From NCBI RefSeq assembly GCF_002632465.1, contig NZ_NIBS01000009.1, positions 1-37,385 on the forward strand: 37,385 bases of DNA, written 5' to 3'. The stretch comes from Xenorhabdus budapestensis (GTDB lineage: Bacteria; Pseudomonadota; Gammaproteobacteria; Enterobacterales; Enterobacteriaceae). Shown here in pieces: positions 17,810 through 27,181 of the stretch. The notes under the pieces are model-generated. The model saw only the letters and a list, made by a program, of their open reading frames with translations. It did not search any database and was not told the origin of the DNA. Both the position numbers and the translations under genes were made by a program. Each line of letters opens with the position of its first letter. Position 1 is the stretch's first letter.

Positions 17810-19495
17810 TCACTTCGCGTTGCTTGCTTTTCTTAATTCTTCGTCTCGGAGTTCTTTGCGAAGGATCTTACCGACATTCGACTTCGGCAACTCATCGCGG
17901 AATTCGATAATTTTTGGTACCTTATATGCGGTCAGATAACGACGGCAATGTGTCTTAAGTTCATCCTCTGTCAAACTGGGATCCTTACTCACTACAAATA
18001 CCTTGACGGATTCACCTGAGTTTTCGTTTAGAACACCTATTGCTGCCGACTCTAACACTTTAGGATGGGAAGAAACAATATCTTCCACTTCATTCGGATA
18101 AACATTAAAACCTGAAACCAGGATCATATCTTTTTTCCGATCAACAATATGTAAAAAGCCTTTTTCATCAATATTGGCAATATCCCCTGTTGCCAGCCAA
18201 CCATCTTTTAACACCTCATCTGTTGCATCAGGACGATTCCAATAACCTTTCATCACCTGAGGCCCACGCACCCACATCTCACCCGACTCTCCCTGAAGGA
18301 CTTCTTCCCCTTCATCATCCACCAACTTAATTTCTGTCGAAGGAACAGGGAAACCAATACTGCCACTATAGTGAGTCAAATTATAAGGATTACCTGCAAC
18401 CACAGGTGCACACTCAGTCAGGCCATAACCTTCAAGCAGATGACAACCTGTCAGCTTTTCCCATTTATCGGCGATTGCACTCTGCACAGCCATACCACCA
18501 CCCACAGCCATACGTAATGCAGAAAAGTCTATTTTTTGGAATTCGGGATTATTGAGCCACGCATTAAATAACGTGTTAACACCAGACAATGCTGTAAATT
18601 TGTAGCGTGATAACTCTTTAACCGTTCCGTTCACATCGCGTGGATTGGTAATTAATAAGTTTTGCCCGCCCAGTTCAATAAATAACAAGCAATTTATCGT
18701 AAGTGCAAAGATATGGTACAGCGGTAATGCCGTGATCACTAACTCCTGACTGGGGCGTAATAAAGGGGCGTAGTTCGCTTTTGTCTGTTCAAGGTTCGCC
18801 AACATATTCCGGTGAGTCAACATGGCACCTTTTGCCACGCCTGTTGTACCACCAGTATATTGCAGAAATGCCAAATCTTCGTTATTTATATCCGGCTTGA
18901 CATACTGCATGCGATAACCCTTGTGGATGACGCTGCGAAATGAAATCGCATCCGGTAAATGATACTTCGGAACCAGCCGTTTAACATATTTTACGACGAA
19001 ATCTACAAGAGTCCCTTTTGGGCGAGATAATTGGTCTCCCATTCGTGTCAAAATGACATGCTTAACCGGAGTGTTGAAAACTATCTTTTCTAATGTATGT
19101 GCAAAATTAGAGACAATAACTATGGCTGATGTACCACTATCAGTGAGCTGATGTTCCAGTTCACGCGGGGTATATAGAGGGTTGACATTAACAACCACCA
19201 TTCCGGCACGTAAGACACCAAAAAGAGCGATGGGATATTGAAGCAAGTTTGGCATCATTAATGCCACTCGATCCCCTTTTTTCAGCCCCAACCCATTCTG
19301 CAAATAAGCAGCAAAAGCGCGGCTACGCTCTTCCAGTTTACGGAAAGTGACTACTTCGCCCATATTAATAAATGCGACCCGATCGGCATAGTGTGCCACG
19401 GCATTTTCAAACATTTCAATCAATGATGAATAACGATCGGGATCGATTTCTGCCGGAACATCTGCCGGATAATGTTTTAGCCAGACTTTTTCCAA
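17810..19495 (-). CDS. fadD: Long-chain fatty acid-CoA ligase FadD (UUG start)
   Basis: This 561-residue acyl-CoA synthetase has the same length as E. coli FadD. It activates imported long-chain fatty acids with ATP and CoA at the inner membrane, feeding beta-oxidation. The P-loop-like [11 protein letters not shown] is at 213-223, [12 protein letters not shown] follows in the middle, and the FACS signature runs through [14 protein letters not shown] and [20 protein letters not shown]. The start is a TTG at 19495 with GGAGT about 8 nt upstream; the product then aligns from residue 1 with E. coli, whose fadD, as I recall, also starts with TTG. Confidence 0.97.
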   Translation of the reverse strand: MEKVWLKHYPADVPAEIDPDRYSSLIEMFENAVAHYADRVAFINMGEVVTFRKLEERSRAFAAYLQNGLGLKKGDRVALMMPNLLQYPIALFGVLRAGMVVVNVNPLYTPRELEHQLTDSGTSAIVIVSNFAHTLEKIVFNTPVKHVILTRMGDQLSRPKGTLVDFVVKYVKRLVPKYHLPDAISFRSVIHKGYRMQYVKPDINNEDLAFLQYTGGTTGVAKGAMLTHRNMLANLEQTKANYAPLLRPSQELVITALPLYHIFALTINCLLFIELGGQNLLITNPRDVNGTVKELSRYKFTALSGVNTLFNAWLNNPEFQKIDFSALRMAVGGGMAVQSAIADKWEKLTGCHLLEGYGLTECAPVVAGNPYNLTHYSGSIGFPVPSTEIKLVDDEGEEVLQGESGEMWVRGPQVMKGYWNRPDATDEVLKDGWLATGDIANIDEKGFLHIVDRKKDMILVSGFNVYPNEVEDIVSSHPKVLESAAIGVLNENSGESVKVFVVSKDPSLTEDELKTHCRRYLTAYKVPKIIEFRDELPKSNVGKILRKELRDEELRKASNAK

Positions 19496-20197
19496 GTTGA
19501 GTACTCCTGAAATCTAATTGCTGTGCAACCATTGACCATGAAACAAAAACCAGACCTGTATATTTAACAAATTATTAACTCAGCTTACCAGTTTGAAAAG
19601 AAACATTGTTCAGGTTGGCGATGTACATCACTAATTTAATACTTCTTTATCACTACTAAAAAATAAGGCAGCTCATGCCACCATATGTTTTTATTATTTA
19701 TCAATTAGTTACTAATAAAATTAATATTTAGATGTCTAATCCATTAATTATACACTGATTTAGTTATTTTTGACTAAAACTCACTTCATTATTCCAAATA
19801 GTTATAATAAAAATAAGCCAATGAATAATAACTATTAAGGGGTAATAGGCACTTACAGGCTACGAAGAATATTTGCACAATACGATAAGTTGATATCATG
19901 TTTTCATGACCAAAAACGATTACACCGAACCACAAAGAAGAGCACTATCTAACCAGTTAAAATCTGATAACTTTTATTACAAGAGATAGGTGTTATGATC
20001 CACGTAACTCAGTTCAATTGGCGAATTACTTTAATTTAGCGATTGTTCGATGGGCAAAAGTTACATCTGACTTTATTTCAAATAATCGACTATTTTCATT
20101 AAACTTGCTTTATTAAAAAATTATTCATTTTGGGTTACAACCCTATAGAAAACAGCCTATTTTATCTTACTTATTCTTCCAGAATTATTTTTGGTTC
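19496..20197. other. 702-bp AT-rich gap between fadD and the 73-codon frame
   Basis: No frame of useful length or RNA gene is recognised. The fadD promoter must lie at the left end. At 19544-19560, minus-strand ACAGGTCTGGT is a partial match to the FadR operator consensus (TGGTC-N-GACCA); the second half is poor. A small hairpin GGGTT-ACA-ACCC occurs near 20135. Otherwise it is simple AT-rich sequence. Confidence 0.6.
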
Positions 20198-20419
20198 ATG
20201 GTTGATTGGATGAAATTTTATAAAGTTAACATCAAAAAACTTTATTTATTATCACTCATATTTTATGTATTAATTCTTCTGTTATTTCCATTTATAGATT
20301 TAAAAACACCAATTAATATTATTATGTTTTCCTTTTTATTAGCTGCAATTTCAGGTTGTTCAGCACCCTTATTTTTTACAACATATCTTTCCTTGGTATT
20401 CGCTCTCCAGCGAGAATAA
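20198..20419 (+). CDS. Possible 73-residue membrane protein, unrecognised
   Basis: The frame encodes a short basic N-terminus (MVDWMKFYKVNIKK) followed by two hydrophobic segments at about 16-33 and 39-69, consistent with a two-pass inner-membrane protein. No family is recognised. Support comes from a Rho-independent-type hairpin with a T5 tract 22 bp after the stop on the same strand. Against it, no good ribosome site is seen before either ATG (20198 or 20210). It is convergent with slp. Confidence 0.45.
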   Translation: MVDWMKFYKVNIKKLYLLSLIFYVLILLLFPFIDLKTPINIIMFSFLLAAISGCSAPLFFTTYLSLVFALQRE

Positions 20420-20441
20420 ATTACTCTTTAAATATTTTACA

Positions 20442-20481
20442 AAAATGGCCTCATGACATTTTCAGGCACGAGACCATTTTT
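20442..20481 (+). terminator. Terminator after the 73-codon frame
   Basis: AAAATGGCCTCATG pairs with CACGAGACCATTTT (two mismatches) and is followed by T-rich sequence. It implies a plus-strand transcript ending here; slp converges from the other side. Confidence 0.6.
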
Positions 20482-20509
20482 CCTTCAATTACTCAATTTA
20501 AGACATTAT

Positions 20510-21085
20510 TCAGTCAAAATCTTTCATATGAGATGGCAAAATTGGAGTACTTCCACCCCACCCCATAAAATAGGGGTTACCATAATAACCCCAGATATTA
20601 CCTGTGGAGGGGGCCAATGAAATACGCTGAACCTCATTCCAAAGTTTAAACCCATTAACGTTCATCAAAACATAGTCATACGGGCTATCCCCGATTTTTC
20701 CTTTCTCTAACCCCGTAATAAATCCCACAACTGTAACATAATGATCCTGAAAATCACTTGGTTCTAAAAAAGAATTCACGTAAGCATAAAGTCGCCCAAG
20801 AGAAGAATTATCAATAAGTGGAACTGCATCACTTGCCAATGGCAGTGTAGAGATTTCTAATCGTGTGCGTCCCTTCTCATTTAAGACGCTCAATACTTTT
20901 CCGCCGAATCTCCCTTCATGCCCTATATATAAATCCGGCATTTTTTTGACATCAAGTAAGTTTTCTACAGGATTTTTAGTCGTTCCTTTTATTGAGTCAG
21001 GCACTGATACACAACCTGTAAGTATCACTGCTCCTATAAATGCAATTACTTGCAGTATTAATCGGTAGTGTGTTCCATTGAGCAT
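20510..21085 (-). CDS. Slp family outer-membrane lipoprotein (YeaY-like)
   Basis: This 191-residue lipoprotein has lipobox LTGC (cysteine at about residue 25 from the ATG at 21085) followed by VSVPDSIKG, the Slp/YeaY signature. ARFGGKV-like (EGRFGGKVLSV), TRLEISTLPL and FITGLEKGKIGDSPYDYVLM match the family core, and the C-terminus is Gly/Tyr/Pro-rich as in YeaY. The ATG is chosen because GGAGGGG lies 3-9 nt upstream; the longer frame would start inside that ribosome site. It is downstream of tsaB, the same neighbourhood as E. coli yeaY, so it is the YeaY orthologue rather than starvation-induced Slp itself. Confidence 0.9.
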   Translation of the reverse strand: MLNGTHYRLILQVIAFIGAVILTGCVSVPDSIKGTTKNPVENLLDVKKMPDLYIGHEGRFGGKVLSVLNEKGRTRLEISTLPLASDAVPLIDNSSLGRLYAYVNSFLEPSDFQDHYVTVVGFITGLEKGKIGDSPYDYVLMNVNGFKLWNEVQRISLAPSTGNIWGYYGNPYFMGWGGSTPILPSHMKDFD

Positions 21086-21165
21086 AAACCCCTCCAATAC
21101 AGGAAAACCAACCTGTTCTATATAATATGGACATCAATATTTCATGGACATCGTTTTTTGCCACA

Positions 21166-21188
21166 AGTTGCATTAACTTAATGCAACT
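21166..21188. promoter_or_regulatory. Perfect 23-bp palindrome between tsaB and slp
   Basis: AGTTGCATTAA and TTAATGCAACT flank a single central C. It sits 81 bp before the slp start and 51 bp after the tsaB stop. The 1-nt centre favours a protein-binding site over a hairpin, though an 8-bp stem with a 7-nt loop is possible. Confidence 0.4.
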
Positions 21189-21239
21189 CTCACAATGCCG
21201 TCTTCCTCAAATTACCTAAAAAGGTATTACCTGGAAATG

Positions 21240-21935
21240 TTAACGACCTGGTAATTTTTTCCACGTTACCTCATTACGCAAATAAATAGGTTCCGCCGAC
21301 TCAACGGCTGTCGTTTCCCCCGCTTCCCACATCTGAACCGCTAATGGCAGCATATCTTCTGCATGAGGTAAGGTTATGCCACTTGGTATCAAGGTTAAAT
21401 GGCTGTCCAATAATTGAGAGTAAGCTTCCCAGCCCGTTCCAGCTATCGCCCACTCTCCTGTTAAAGAGTTCATAATGGATTGTGCCTGTTCGGGATTCAA
21501 AACTGTCTCTGTTTCATTCCCCAACCATTTGCCTTGTTCATTACGGGTATATTGCGCCCAGTAAACTTCTCCCATACGGGCGTCAATAGCAACCAAAACA
21601 TTCGTTGCATTTTTCAGACGAAATGCCCCCTGAGCCATCATTTTCAGAGAAGAGACGCCGATCATTGGTAACTCAGCACCTAATGCCAGTCCCTGAGCAA
21701 TCCCGACACCAATGCGCACACCAGTAAAACTCCCCGGCCCCTGACCAAATGCCAAAGCATCCAGTTGTTGTAATTTTATATTGTTCTTAGACAATACCGC
21801 CTCTACCATAGGCAGAATACGTTGAGTATGTTCCCGTGGGGAAATTTCAAACTGTGCCTCAATGTGGCCATCATTCCAAAGTGCAACAGAACAAGCTTCG
21901 GTTGCTGTATCAATAGCTAAAATCCGTATGGACAT
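21240..21935 (-). CDS. tsaB: tRNA threonylcarbamoyladenosine biosynthesis protein TsaB
   Basis: This 231-residue ASKHA-fold protein (same length as E. coli, formerly YeaZ) partners TsaD in making t6A37 on ANN-decoding tRNAs. The N-terminal [15 protein letters not shown] and the [20 protein letters not shown] motif near residue 62 are diagnostic. GGAG lies 7 nt before the ATG at 21935. It is downstream of yoaA in the conserved yoaA-tsaB-slp order. Confidence 0.96.
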   Translation of the reverse strand: MSIRILAIDTATEACSVALWNDGHIEAQFEISPREHTQRILPMVEAVLSKNNIKLQQLDALAFGQGPGSFTGVRIGVGIAQGLALGAELPMIGVSSLKMMAQGAFRLKNATNVLVAIDARMGEVYWAQYTRNEQGKWLGNETETVLNPEQAQSIMNSLTGEWAIAGTGWEAYSQLLDSHLTLIPSGITLPHAEDMLPLAVQMWEAGETTAVESAEPIYLRNEVTWKKLPGR

Positions 21936-21998
21936 GCCTTAACTCCGGCAAGAATAGAATTCGAGATAAGGAGTTATACTATCATACCCCCAAAGATT

Positions 21999-23915
21999 TT
22001 ACTCTGACTCTAATTGACGAGACTTAAGAAATGCCACAGCTTTCGACAAATCTCGTGTACGGGGAGATGAGGGCAGGCTGTTGAGAAAAACTTCACCATA
22101 CGGACGCATTACCAATCGATTATCACAAATAACCACCACGCCATAATCATCAACATCACGGATCAAACGACCGACCCCCTGTTTAAGACTGAGTACCGCA
22201 TCAGGGATCTGGATTTCATTAAAAGCATCACCGCCCTTAAGCTGACAATCTTCAATCCGCGCTTTAAGGAGTGGATCATCCGGTGCTGCAAATGGTAATT
22301 TATCGATAATGACGCAAGATAAAGCATCACCCCGCACATCTACCCCTTCCCAGAAACTACCGGTCGCCACTAACAAAGCATTACCCGCAACAAGAAACTG
22401 AGATAATAATTGCCTCTTACTGGTTTCGCCTTGTACTAATACTGGTAATGTCATGTTTGCCCGGAACTCTTCTGCCAGACAGCGCATCATTTGGTGGGAA
22501 GTACACAGGAAAAAACAACGTCCCTTATTGCTTTCGATTAACGGCTTTAACATACGAGCCAACAATTTTGCTCCGCCATACTGATTAGGCGATGGTAAAT
22601 GACGAGGAACGCATAATAACATTTGGCGTTGATAATCAAACGGACTGGGAAGGAGTAATGTCTGAGCCCGTTCTAATCCCAAACGTGCTGTGAAATGTTC
22701 AAGCTGCTCGTTAACCGATAGTGTTGCCGATGTGAAAATCCAACAACCAGATTGTTCACGGATAATTTCACTGAATTTGTCGGATACAGACAAAGGTGTT
22801 AATGCTAATGAAAAATGCCGGCCATAGCTTTCAAACCAATAACTATAATTGGGTACATTAACACCAATCAGCCTCTTGAGACGATTACGGTAGATAGTTG
22901 CCCGTTCAAAAGCGGCATCCAGCATCGTTGAACGCCCCAAAGAGAGTTTCATTACGTCATAACAGAGCTCCAGTGCATCATCCAATCGCACCAATGCACG
23001 CTTTATATGCTGTTGTTGCAATGCTTCACGGAGATTACCCCGATAACTATTTTCTCCGAGTGATAAACGAAAATCCTGTGTACTTTGACTCAAACGATCC
23101 GCACTTTTCTGTAATTGCGCCTGATCCCTGACTTCAGTGCGGTAAGCTATGATGATATCCCGTGATAAGTCCAGCAATTGGCGACTACTCAGCTGCTGAC
23201 CAAAGTATTGGCTGGCAATATCGGGGATTTGATGAGCCTCATCAAAAATCATCACTTCTGCCCGCGGAATTAACTCACCAAACCCGGTATCTTTGACAAC
23301 CACGTCCGCCATAAACAGATGATGGTTGACGATAACAACATCTGCCTCCATCGCCCTGCGGCGGGCTTTCAGAACGAAACACTCCTGATAACTCGGACAA
23401 TCCCGGCCAAGACAATTGTCGTTAGTACTTGTTACCAATGTCCAGACAGCGCTGTCTTCGGCAATCTGATGACAACTACTGGTATCTCCATCTTCAGTTT
23501 GAGATGACCAGCTTTTCAGCTTAATCACTTCTGATAGCATTTCAGGCTCAAGCTGAGATCCGCCACTTGATTGCTGCTCAAGACGTTCAAGACATAAGTA
23601 ATTTGAACGACCTTTTAATAACGCCAAACGACCAGAAAATTCCAACGCATCAGCGATAGTGGGCAGATCACGATTATAGAGCTGATCCTGTAATGCCTTA
23701 GAGCCTGTAGAAATAATCACTTTCTTGCCCGAACGCAATGCAGGCACCAGATAAGCGAAAGTTTTTCCCGTTCCAGTACCCGCTTCTACCACTAATTGCT
23801 GTTGCTTTTGAATTGCTGCTGTAATGGCAGAAGACATTTCCCGCTGGGCATCACGGGGGTTGAAGCCTTGTATGGCTTTGGCAAGTACACCATTTTTCGC
23901 AAAATCGTCTGACAC
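21999..23915 (-). CDS. yoaA: YoaA, XPD/DinG-like Fe-S DNA helicase (GUG start)
   Basis: This 638-residue superfamily 2 helicase has Walker A EAGTGTGKT at 44-52, Walker B DEAH in MIFDEAHQIPD near 226, and the HD2 motif VGRLIRDVDDYG near 596. Cysteines in NYLCLER, TSSCHQI, NDNCLGRDCPSYQECF fit the Fe-S cluster domain of XPD-like enzymes. In E. coli YoaA works with the HolC (chi) clamp-loader subunit in repair of stalled forks. The start is a GTG at 23915 giving MSDDFAKNG, matching the E. coli start, with GGAAGAGA upstream. It is divergent from yoaB. Confidence 0.96.
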   Translation of the reverse strand: MSDDFAKNGVLAKAIQGFNPRDAQREMSSAITAAIQKQQQLVVEAGTGTGKTFAYLVPALRSGKKVIISTGSKALQDQLYNRDLPTIADALEFSGRLALLKGRSNYLCLERLEQQSSGGSQLEPEMLSEVIKLKSWSSQTEDGDTSSCHQIAEDSAVWTLVTSTNDNCLGRDCPSYQECFVLKARRRAMEADVVIVNHHLFMADVVVKDTGFGELIPRAEVMIFDEAHQIPDIASQYFGQQLSSRQLLDLSRDIIIAYRTEVRDQAQLQKSADRLSQSTQDFRLSLGENSYRGNLREALQQQHIKRALVRLDDALELCYDVMKLSLGRSTMLDAAFERATIYRNRLKRLIGVNVPNYSYWFESYGRHFSLALTPLSVSDKFSEIIREQSGCWIFTSATLSVNEQLEHFTARLGLERAQTLLLPSPFDYQRQMLLCVPRHLPSPNQYGGAKLLARMLKPLIESNKGRCFFLCTSHQMMRCLAEEFRANMTLPVLVQGETSKRQLLSQFLVAGNALLVATGSFWEGVDVRGDALSCVIIDKLPFAAPDDPLLKARIEDCQLKGGDAFNEIQIPDAVLSLKQGVGRLIRDVDDYGVVVICDNRLVMRPYGEVFLNSLPSSPRTRDLSKAVAFLKSRQLESE

Positions 23916-24016
23916 AGATCGTCTCTTCCAATAAAATAAGGCAGAATTATGCCAAGACTGAATAGCAATAACCAGCCAATTCAGTATAAAAGCTGTATAA
24001 ATTAACAGGAGATTTA

Positions 24017-24361
24017 ATGACTATTGAACGCATTGATCCGGATACCCGCTGGTCAGAAGCTGTTATCTACAATGACACTATTTATTATACTAGTGTGCCA
24101 GAAAATCTGGATGGGGACATTACTGAGCAAACGGCCGATACACTGGCTGCGATTGATATCATGTTGCAGAGTCTGGGCTCTGATAAGAGTAAAGTCATTG
24201 ATGCGACGATTTTTCTGGCAGATAAAGCCGATTTTGGTGGCATGAATGCAGCCTGGGATGCCTGGGTTGTTGCAGGAAGTGCTCCTGTACGCTGTACTGT
24301 TCAGGCTGAACTGATGAATCCAAAATACAAAGTGGAAATTAAAATCATCGCAGCCCTTTAA
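24017..24361 (+). CDS. yoaB: YoaB, RidA/YjgF family protein
   Basis: This 114-residue RidA-family protein has TIFLADKADFGGMNAAWDAW and the arginine in APVRCTVQAEL, equivalent to the catalytic Arg of RidA that hydrolyses reactive imines/enamines. The ligand of the YoaB subfamily is not established. AGGAG precedes the ATG. It is divergent from yoaA, as in E. coli. Confidence 0.95.
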   Translation: MTIERIDPDTRWSEAVIYNDTIYYTSVPENLDGDITEQTADTLAAIDIMLQSLGSDKSKVIDATIFLADKADFGGMNAAWDAWVVAGSAPVRCTVQAELMNPKYKVEIKIIAAL

Positions 24362-24378
24362 ACAGTTATATTTGATTT

Positions 24379-24413
24379 ATGGCATTGAAAAAGATCTGCT
24401 CATTCAATGCCAT
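24379..24413. terminator. Bidirectional terminator between yoaB and mdtI
   Basis: A perfect 11-bp stem ATGGCATTGAA / TTCAATGCCAT with a 13-nt loop, in the 74-bp gap between the converging genes. Confidence 0.6.
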
Positions 24414-24435
24414 TTGTAGATTTAATGGATTGAGT

Positions 24436-24768
24436 TTATGCCATTTTGATCATAATCATACCGATCAACAATAACACAATCCCTCCCCAACCTTTAAAGT
24501 TCAGACGTTGATTAAACATGATCCAGCCTGCCGCAACTGTGGCAATAATTCCGAATGCTCCCCAAAATGCATACGCGATGGAGAGTTCAATACCTTTTAC
24601 TGCTTGTGCCAATGCACTGAATGCGCCTAAAACTGCCACCAGCGATAAAATCCCAATCCAGAAGCGTTGAAAGCCATTGGAAAGTTTCAATAAAATATTT
24701 GCCACAATTTCCAGAAAAATAGCCAAAATTAAGAAAGCAGCATGCCACCATTCAAAATGTGCCGACAT
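24436..24768 (-). CDS. mdtI: Spermidine export protein MdtI (SMR family)
   Basis: This 110-residue four-helix small multidrug resistance subunit exports spermidine as a heteromer with MdtJ. The active-site Glu lies in the first helix ([13 protein letters not shown]), and the last helix ends GMIMIKMA as in E. coli (109 residues). The start is 1 bp past the mdtJ stop, with AAGGAGG inside the mdtJ end as ribosome site, so translation is coupled. Confidence 0.96.
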   Translation of the reverse strand: MSAHFEWWHAAFLILAIFLEIVANILLKLSNGFQRFWIGILSLVAVLGAFSALAQAVKGIELSIAYAFWGAFGIIATVAAGWIMFNQRLNFKGWGGIVLLLIGMIMIKMA

Positions 24769-24769
24769 A

Positions 24770-25126
24770 TTACGCCTCCTTTTCTTTCATTTGTGGTTTT
24801 GGCGCTTTCTTGGCTCCCGCTTTAATCAGTGCTATTCCGACTATCAATAGCGATAGCCCTCCCACTTTCATGGGCGAGAGTGATTCGTCAAACCACATCA
24901 CGCTAAAGGCCGTAATGAAAAGAATACCGATCCCTTCCCATAAGGCATAGGCCACACCTAAAGCGACTTTTTTAACTGCAATTGCCAATAGAATATAAGA
25001 TGTTGTGATCATGGTATACATCACGAGCATACCGGTAAAATCACCCGAAACACTGGCTTGCTTCATGGACAATGTACCAATGACTTCTGTCACAATCGCC
25101 AGTGCAAGAAATATCCAATAAATCAT
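24770..25126 (-). CDS. mdtJ: Spermidine export protein MdtJ (SMR family)
   Basis: This 118-residue SMR subunit starts at the ATG at 25126, chosen for its GGAG 6 nt upstream and the family start [15 protein letters not shown]; the open frame runs 14 codons further back. The conserved Glu is in [25 protein letters not shown] and a basic tail ([13 protein letters not shown]) are typical. It pairs with MdtI. In E. coli mdtJI is elsewhere on the map, so its place next to zwf is lineage-specific. Confidence 0.95.
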   Translation of the reverse strand: MIYWIFLALAIVTEVIGTLSMKQASVSGDFTGMLVMYTMITTSYILLAIAVKKVALGVAYALWEGIGILFITAFSVMWFDESLSPMKVGGLSLLIVGIALIKAGAKKAPKPQMKEKEA

Positions 25127-25436
25127 TTTTTCTCCTGAACATACCTTATAAGTATGCCAAGACATCAAACCACTAATGCCAATAAAATCATCTAAAAATG
25201 CGATATCAAGATGAGCTTGATAGCTTGATGTTTTGGCAAATAATTAATTGATTAATAGTTAACTAACAAATAGTTAGAAGTTAGAATTTTCCGAAGGAAA
25301 TCGGTTAACAGGAGAAACACCCTAAAGTGCGCCGCACCAATAGTGTTCACTGGATAAGATTGCAGAGAGAAATAAGACGTGAGTATTACTTTGGATTTTG
25401 ACGCTTTTAGCGTTATTCATGATATTTTATTCTTTC

Positions 25437-25460
25437 ATCACACGATGATCACTGTGTGAT
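25437..25460. promoter_or_regulatory. Inverted repeat ATCACAC-N10-GTGTGAT
   Basis: Perfect 7-bp arms lie about 310 bp upstream of mdtJ. The spacing and symmetry fit a dimeric regulator. The arms are in the wrong order for a normal CRP site (TGTGA-N6-TCACA), so no regulator is assigned. Confidence 0.3.
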
Positions 25461-25655
25461 ATACTACGAACCCTCATATTAGTGGTGTAATTAGTTACCC
25501 TACATATCTAGCATATTCCAATAATAAACACAATTGGCGGGCAAGTTTTTTAAGTTAAACGGCTAACCCGTTTTAGTAGGCTGAAACTAAATATACTTAT
25601 GGAAATTTTTTAACGTGATTAGTTTCAAAAAGTCAAAAAAGTGAGCCAGTATAGG

Positions 25656-25679
25656 ATCTGACCGCAAATACGGTCAGAT
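25656..25679 (-). terminator. Hairpin after zwf
   Basis: ATCTGACCG / CGGTCAGAT perfect 9-bp stem with a 6-nt loop, 26 bp past the zwf stop. No strong U-tract follows on the minus strand. Confidence 0.55.
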
Positions 25680-25705
25680 AATATAATAGTCTAAAATATA
25701 ATGTG

Positions 25706-27181
25706 TTATTCAAATTCGTTCCATGAACGTCCATCGCGGGTGATCATGGCAATGGAAGCAACTGGCCCCCAAGTTCCTGCCTGATAAGGTTTTGGTGGTT
25801 CGTTATCCGCTGCCCAAGCATCCATGATGGAATCAACCCATTTCCAGGCTTCTTCCACTTCATCCCTACGGACGAACAGCGCCTGAATACCGCGCATTGC
25901 TTCCAGCAGCAAGCGTTCATAAGCATCGGCAAGATGGGTCTGATTGAATGTTTCAGAGAAACTCAAATCGAGCTTAGTTGTCTGCAAACGGTGTTTGTGC
26001 TCCAGCCCCGGCGCTTTATTCAGTACTTCAATATCAATACCTTCATCCGGCTGCAAACGGATCGTTAGTTTATTCTGCGGTAGCTGTTGGTAGGATTCAG
26101 CAAACAGATTCAATGGCGGCTCTTTGAAATAAACCACAACTTCAGAGCATTTTGCTGGTAAACGCTTACCTGTTCTCAGGTAAAAAGGAACACCTGACCA
26201 ACGCCAATCATCAATATCAACACGAACTGATACAAACGTTTCAGTTTTACTGGCCTTATTTGCACCCTCTTCTTCCAAATAACCCGGCACTTTCTTACCA
26301 TGCACGAAACCAGCGGTGTATTGTCCGCGAACGGTTTTTTCCCGCACGTTGGTTTGATCAATCTGGCGTAATGAACGCAATACCTTAACTTTTTCATCAC
26401 GAATACGATCTGCGGACAGATCAGACGGAGGTGACATAGCAATCATAGTCAAGATTTGCAGCAAGTGATTCTGGATCATGTCGCGCATCTGACCGGCCTG
26501 ATCGAAATACCCCCAGCGCCCTTCGATACCTACCTCTTCGGCAACTGTGATTTGCACATGGTCTATCGTACGGTGATCCCAGTTATTAACAAACAGAGAA
26601 TTGGCAAAACGTAATGCCAGCAAGTTCAGTACCGTTTCTTTACCCAAATAGTGGTCAATCCGGTAGATCTGATTTTCATTGAAATACTTTGCTACTTCAT
26701 CATTAATGGCACGGGAAGAGGCGAGATCTGTGCCCAATGGCTTTTCCATCACAACACGATTGGGCTCTTGATTCAATCCCGCTGCGCCCAATCCATGGCA
26801 TACTGCACCAAATGTACTGGGTGGCATAGCAAAGTAATGAATAGCCGGCAAATTATCCCGATTGAGAATTTTCGCCAGCCGGGTGAAATGTTCTGTTTCA
26901 TTAACATCCAAATTGCAAAATTCCAGACGTGAACTGAGTTTCTTCCACAATTCTGCATCCAGCTTTTCGGACATAAATGTTGTTAATGCTTCCTCAACTA
27001 CCTTTGTATAGGCTTTTTTATCCCAGTCAGCACGACCAACCCCGATAATCCGGGTATCCGGATGGATATAACCCGCTTTTTCCAACTGGTAAAGGGAAGG
27101 CATCAATTTCCGGCGTGCTAAGTCTCCTTTCGCCCCAAAAATCACCAAATCACAAGCCTGAGCTGTAGACGTCACCGCCAT
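25706..27181 (-). CDS. zwf: Glucose-6-phosphate 1-dehydrogenase
   Basis: This 491-residue enzyme, the exact length of E. coli Zwf, oxidises glucose-6-phosphate to 6-phosphogluconolactone with NADP+, opening the pentose phosphate and Entner-Doudoroff routes. The nucleotide-binding GAKGDLARRKL starts near residue 16, and the substrate/catalytic motif RIDHYLGKE is at 174-182. The ATG at 27181 has GAGGAG 7 nt upstream; an in-frame TTG 15 bp earlier lies inside the ribosome site and is rejected. It is divergent from hexR with a HexR-type box 27 bp upstream of the start. Confidence 0.97.
   Translation of the reverse strand: MAVTSTAQACDLVIFGAKGDLARRKLMPSLYQLEKAGYIHPDTRIIGVGRADWDKKAYTKVVEEALTTFMSEKLDAELWKKLSSRLEFCNLDVNETEHFTRLAKILNRDNLPAIHYFAMPPSTFGAVCHGLGAAGLNQEPNRVVMEKPLGTDLASSRAINDEVAKYFNENQIYRIDHYLGKETVLNLLALRFANSLFVNNWDHRTIDHVQITVAEEVGIEGRWGYFDQAGQMRDMIQNHLLQILTMIAMSPPSDLSADRIRDEKVKVLRSLRQIDQTNVREKTVRGQYTAGFVHGKKVPGYLEEEGANKASKTETFVSVRVDIDDWRWSGVPFYLRTGKRLPAKCSEVVVYFKEPPLNLFAESYQQLPQNKLTIRLQPDEGIDIEVLNKAPGLEHKHRLQTTKLDLSFSETFNQTHLADAYERLLLEAMRGIQALFVRRDEVEEAWKWVDSIMDAWAADNEPPKPYQAGTWGPVASIAMITRDGRSWNEFE

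Larger units (their letters stand above)
25127..25705. other. 579-bp gap between mdtJ and zwf 3' end
   Basis: No convincing frame is seen. It holds the mdtJI promoter region, a perfect 7-bp inverted repeat ATCACAC-N10-GTGTGAT at 25437-25460, a small AAACGG/CCGTTT hairpin near 25557-25573, and the zwf terminator at the right end. An unannotated small RNA is possible but nothing specific supports one. Confidence 0.5.

Noticed and set aside
25437-25460. Reading the repeat as a CRP site
   Set aside because: CRP needs TGTGA-N6-TCACA; here the half-sites are in the opposite order and 10 bp apart.
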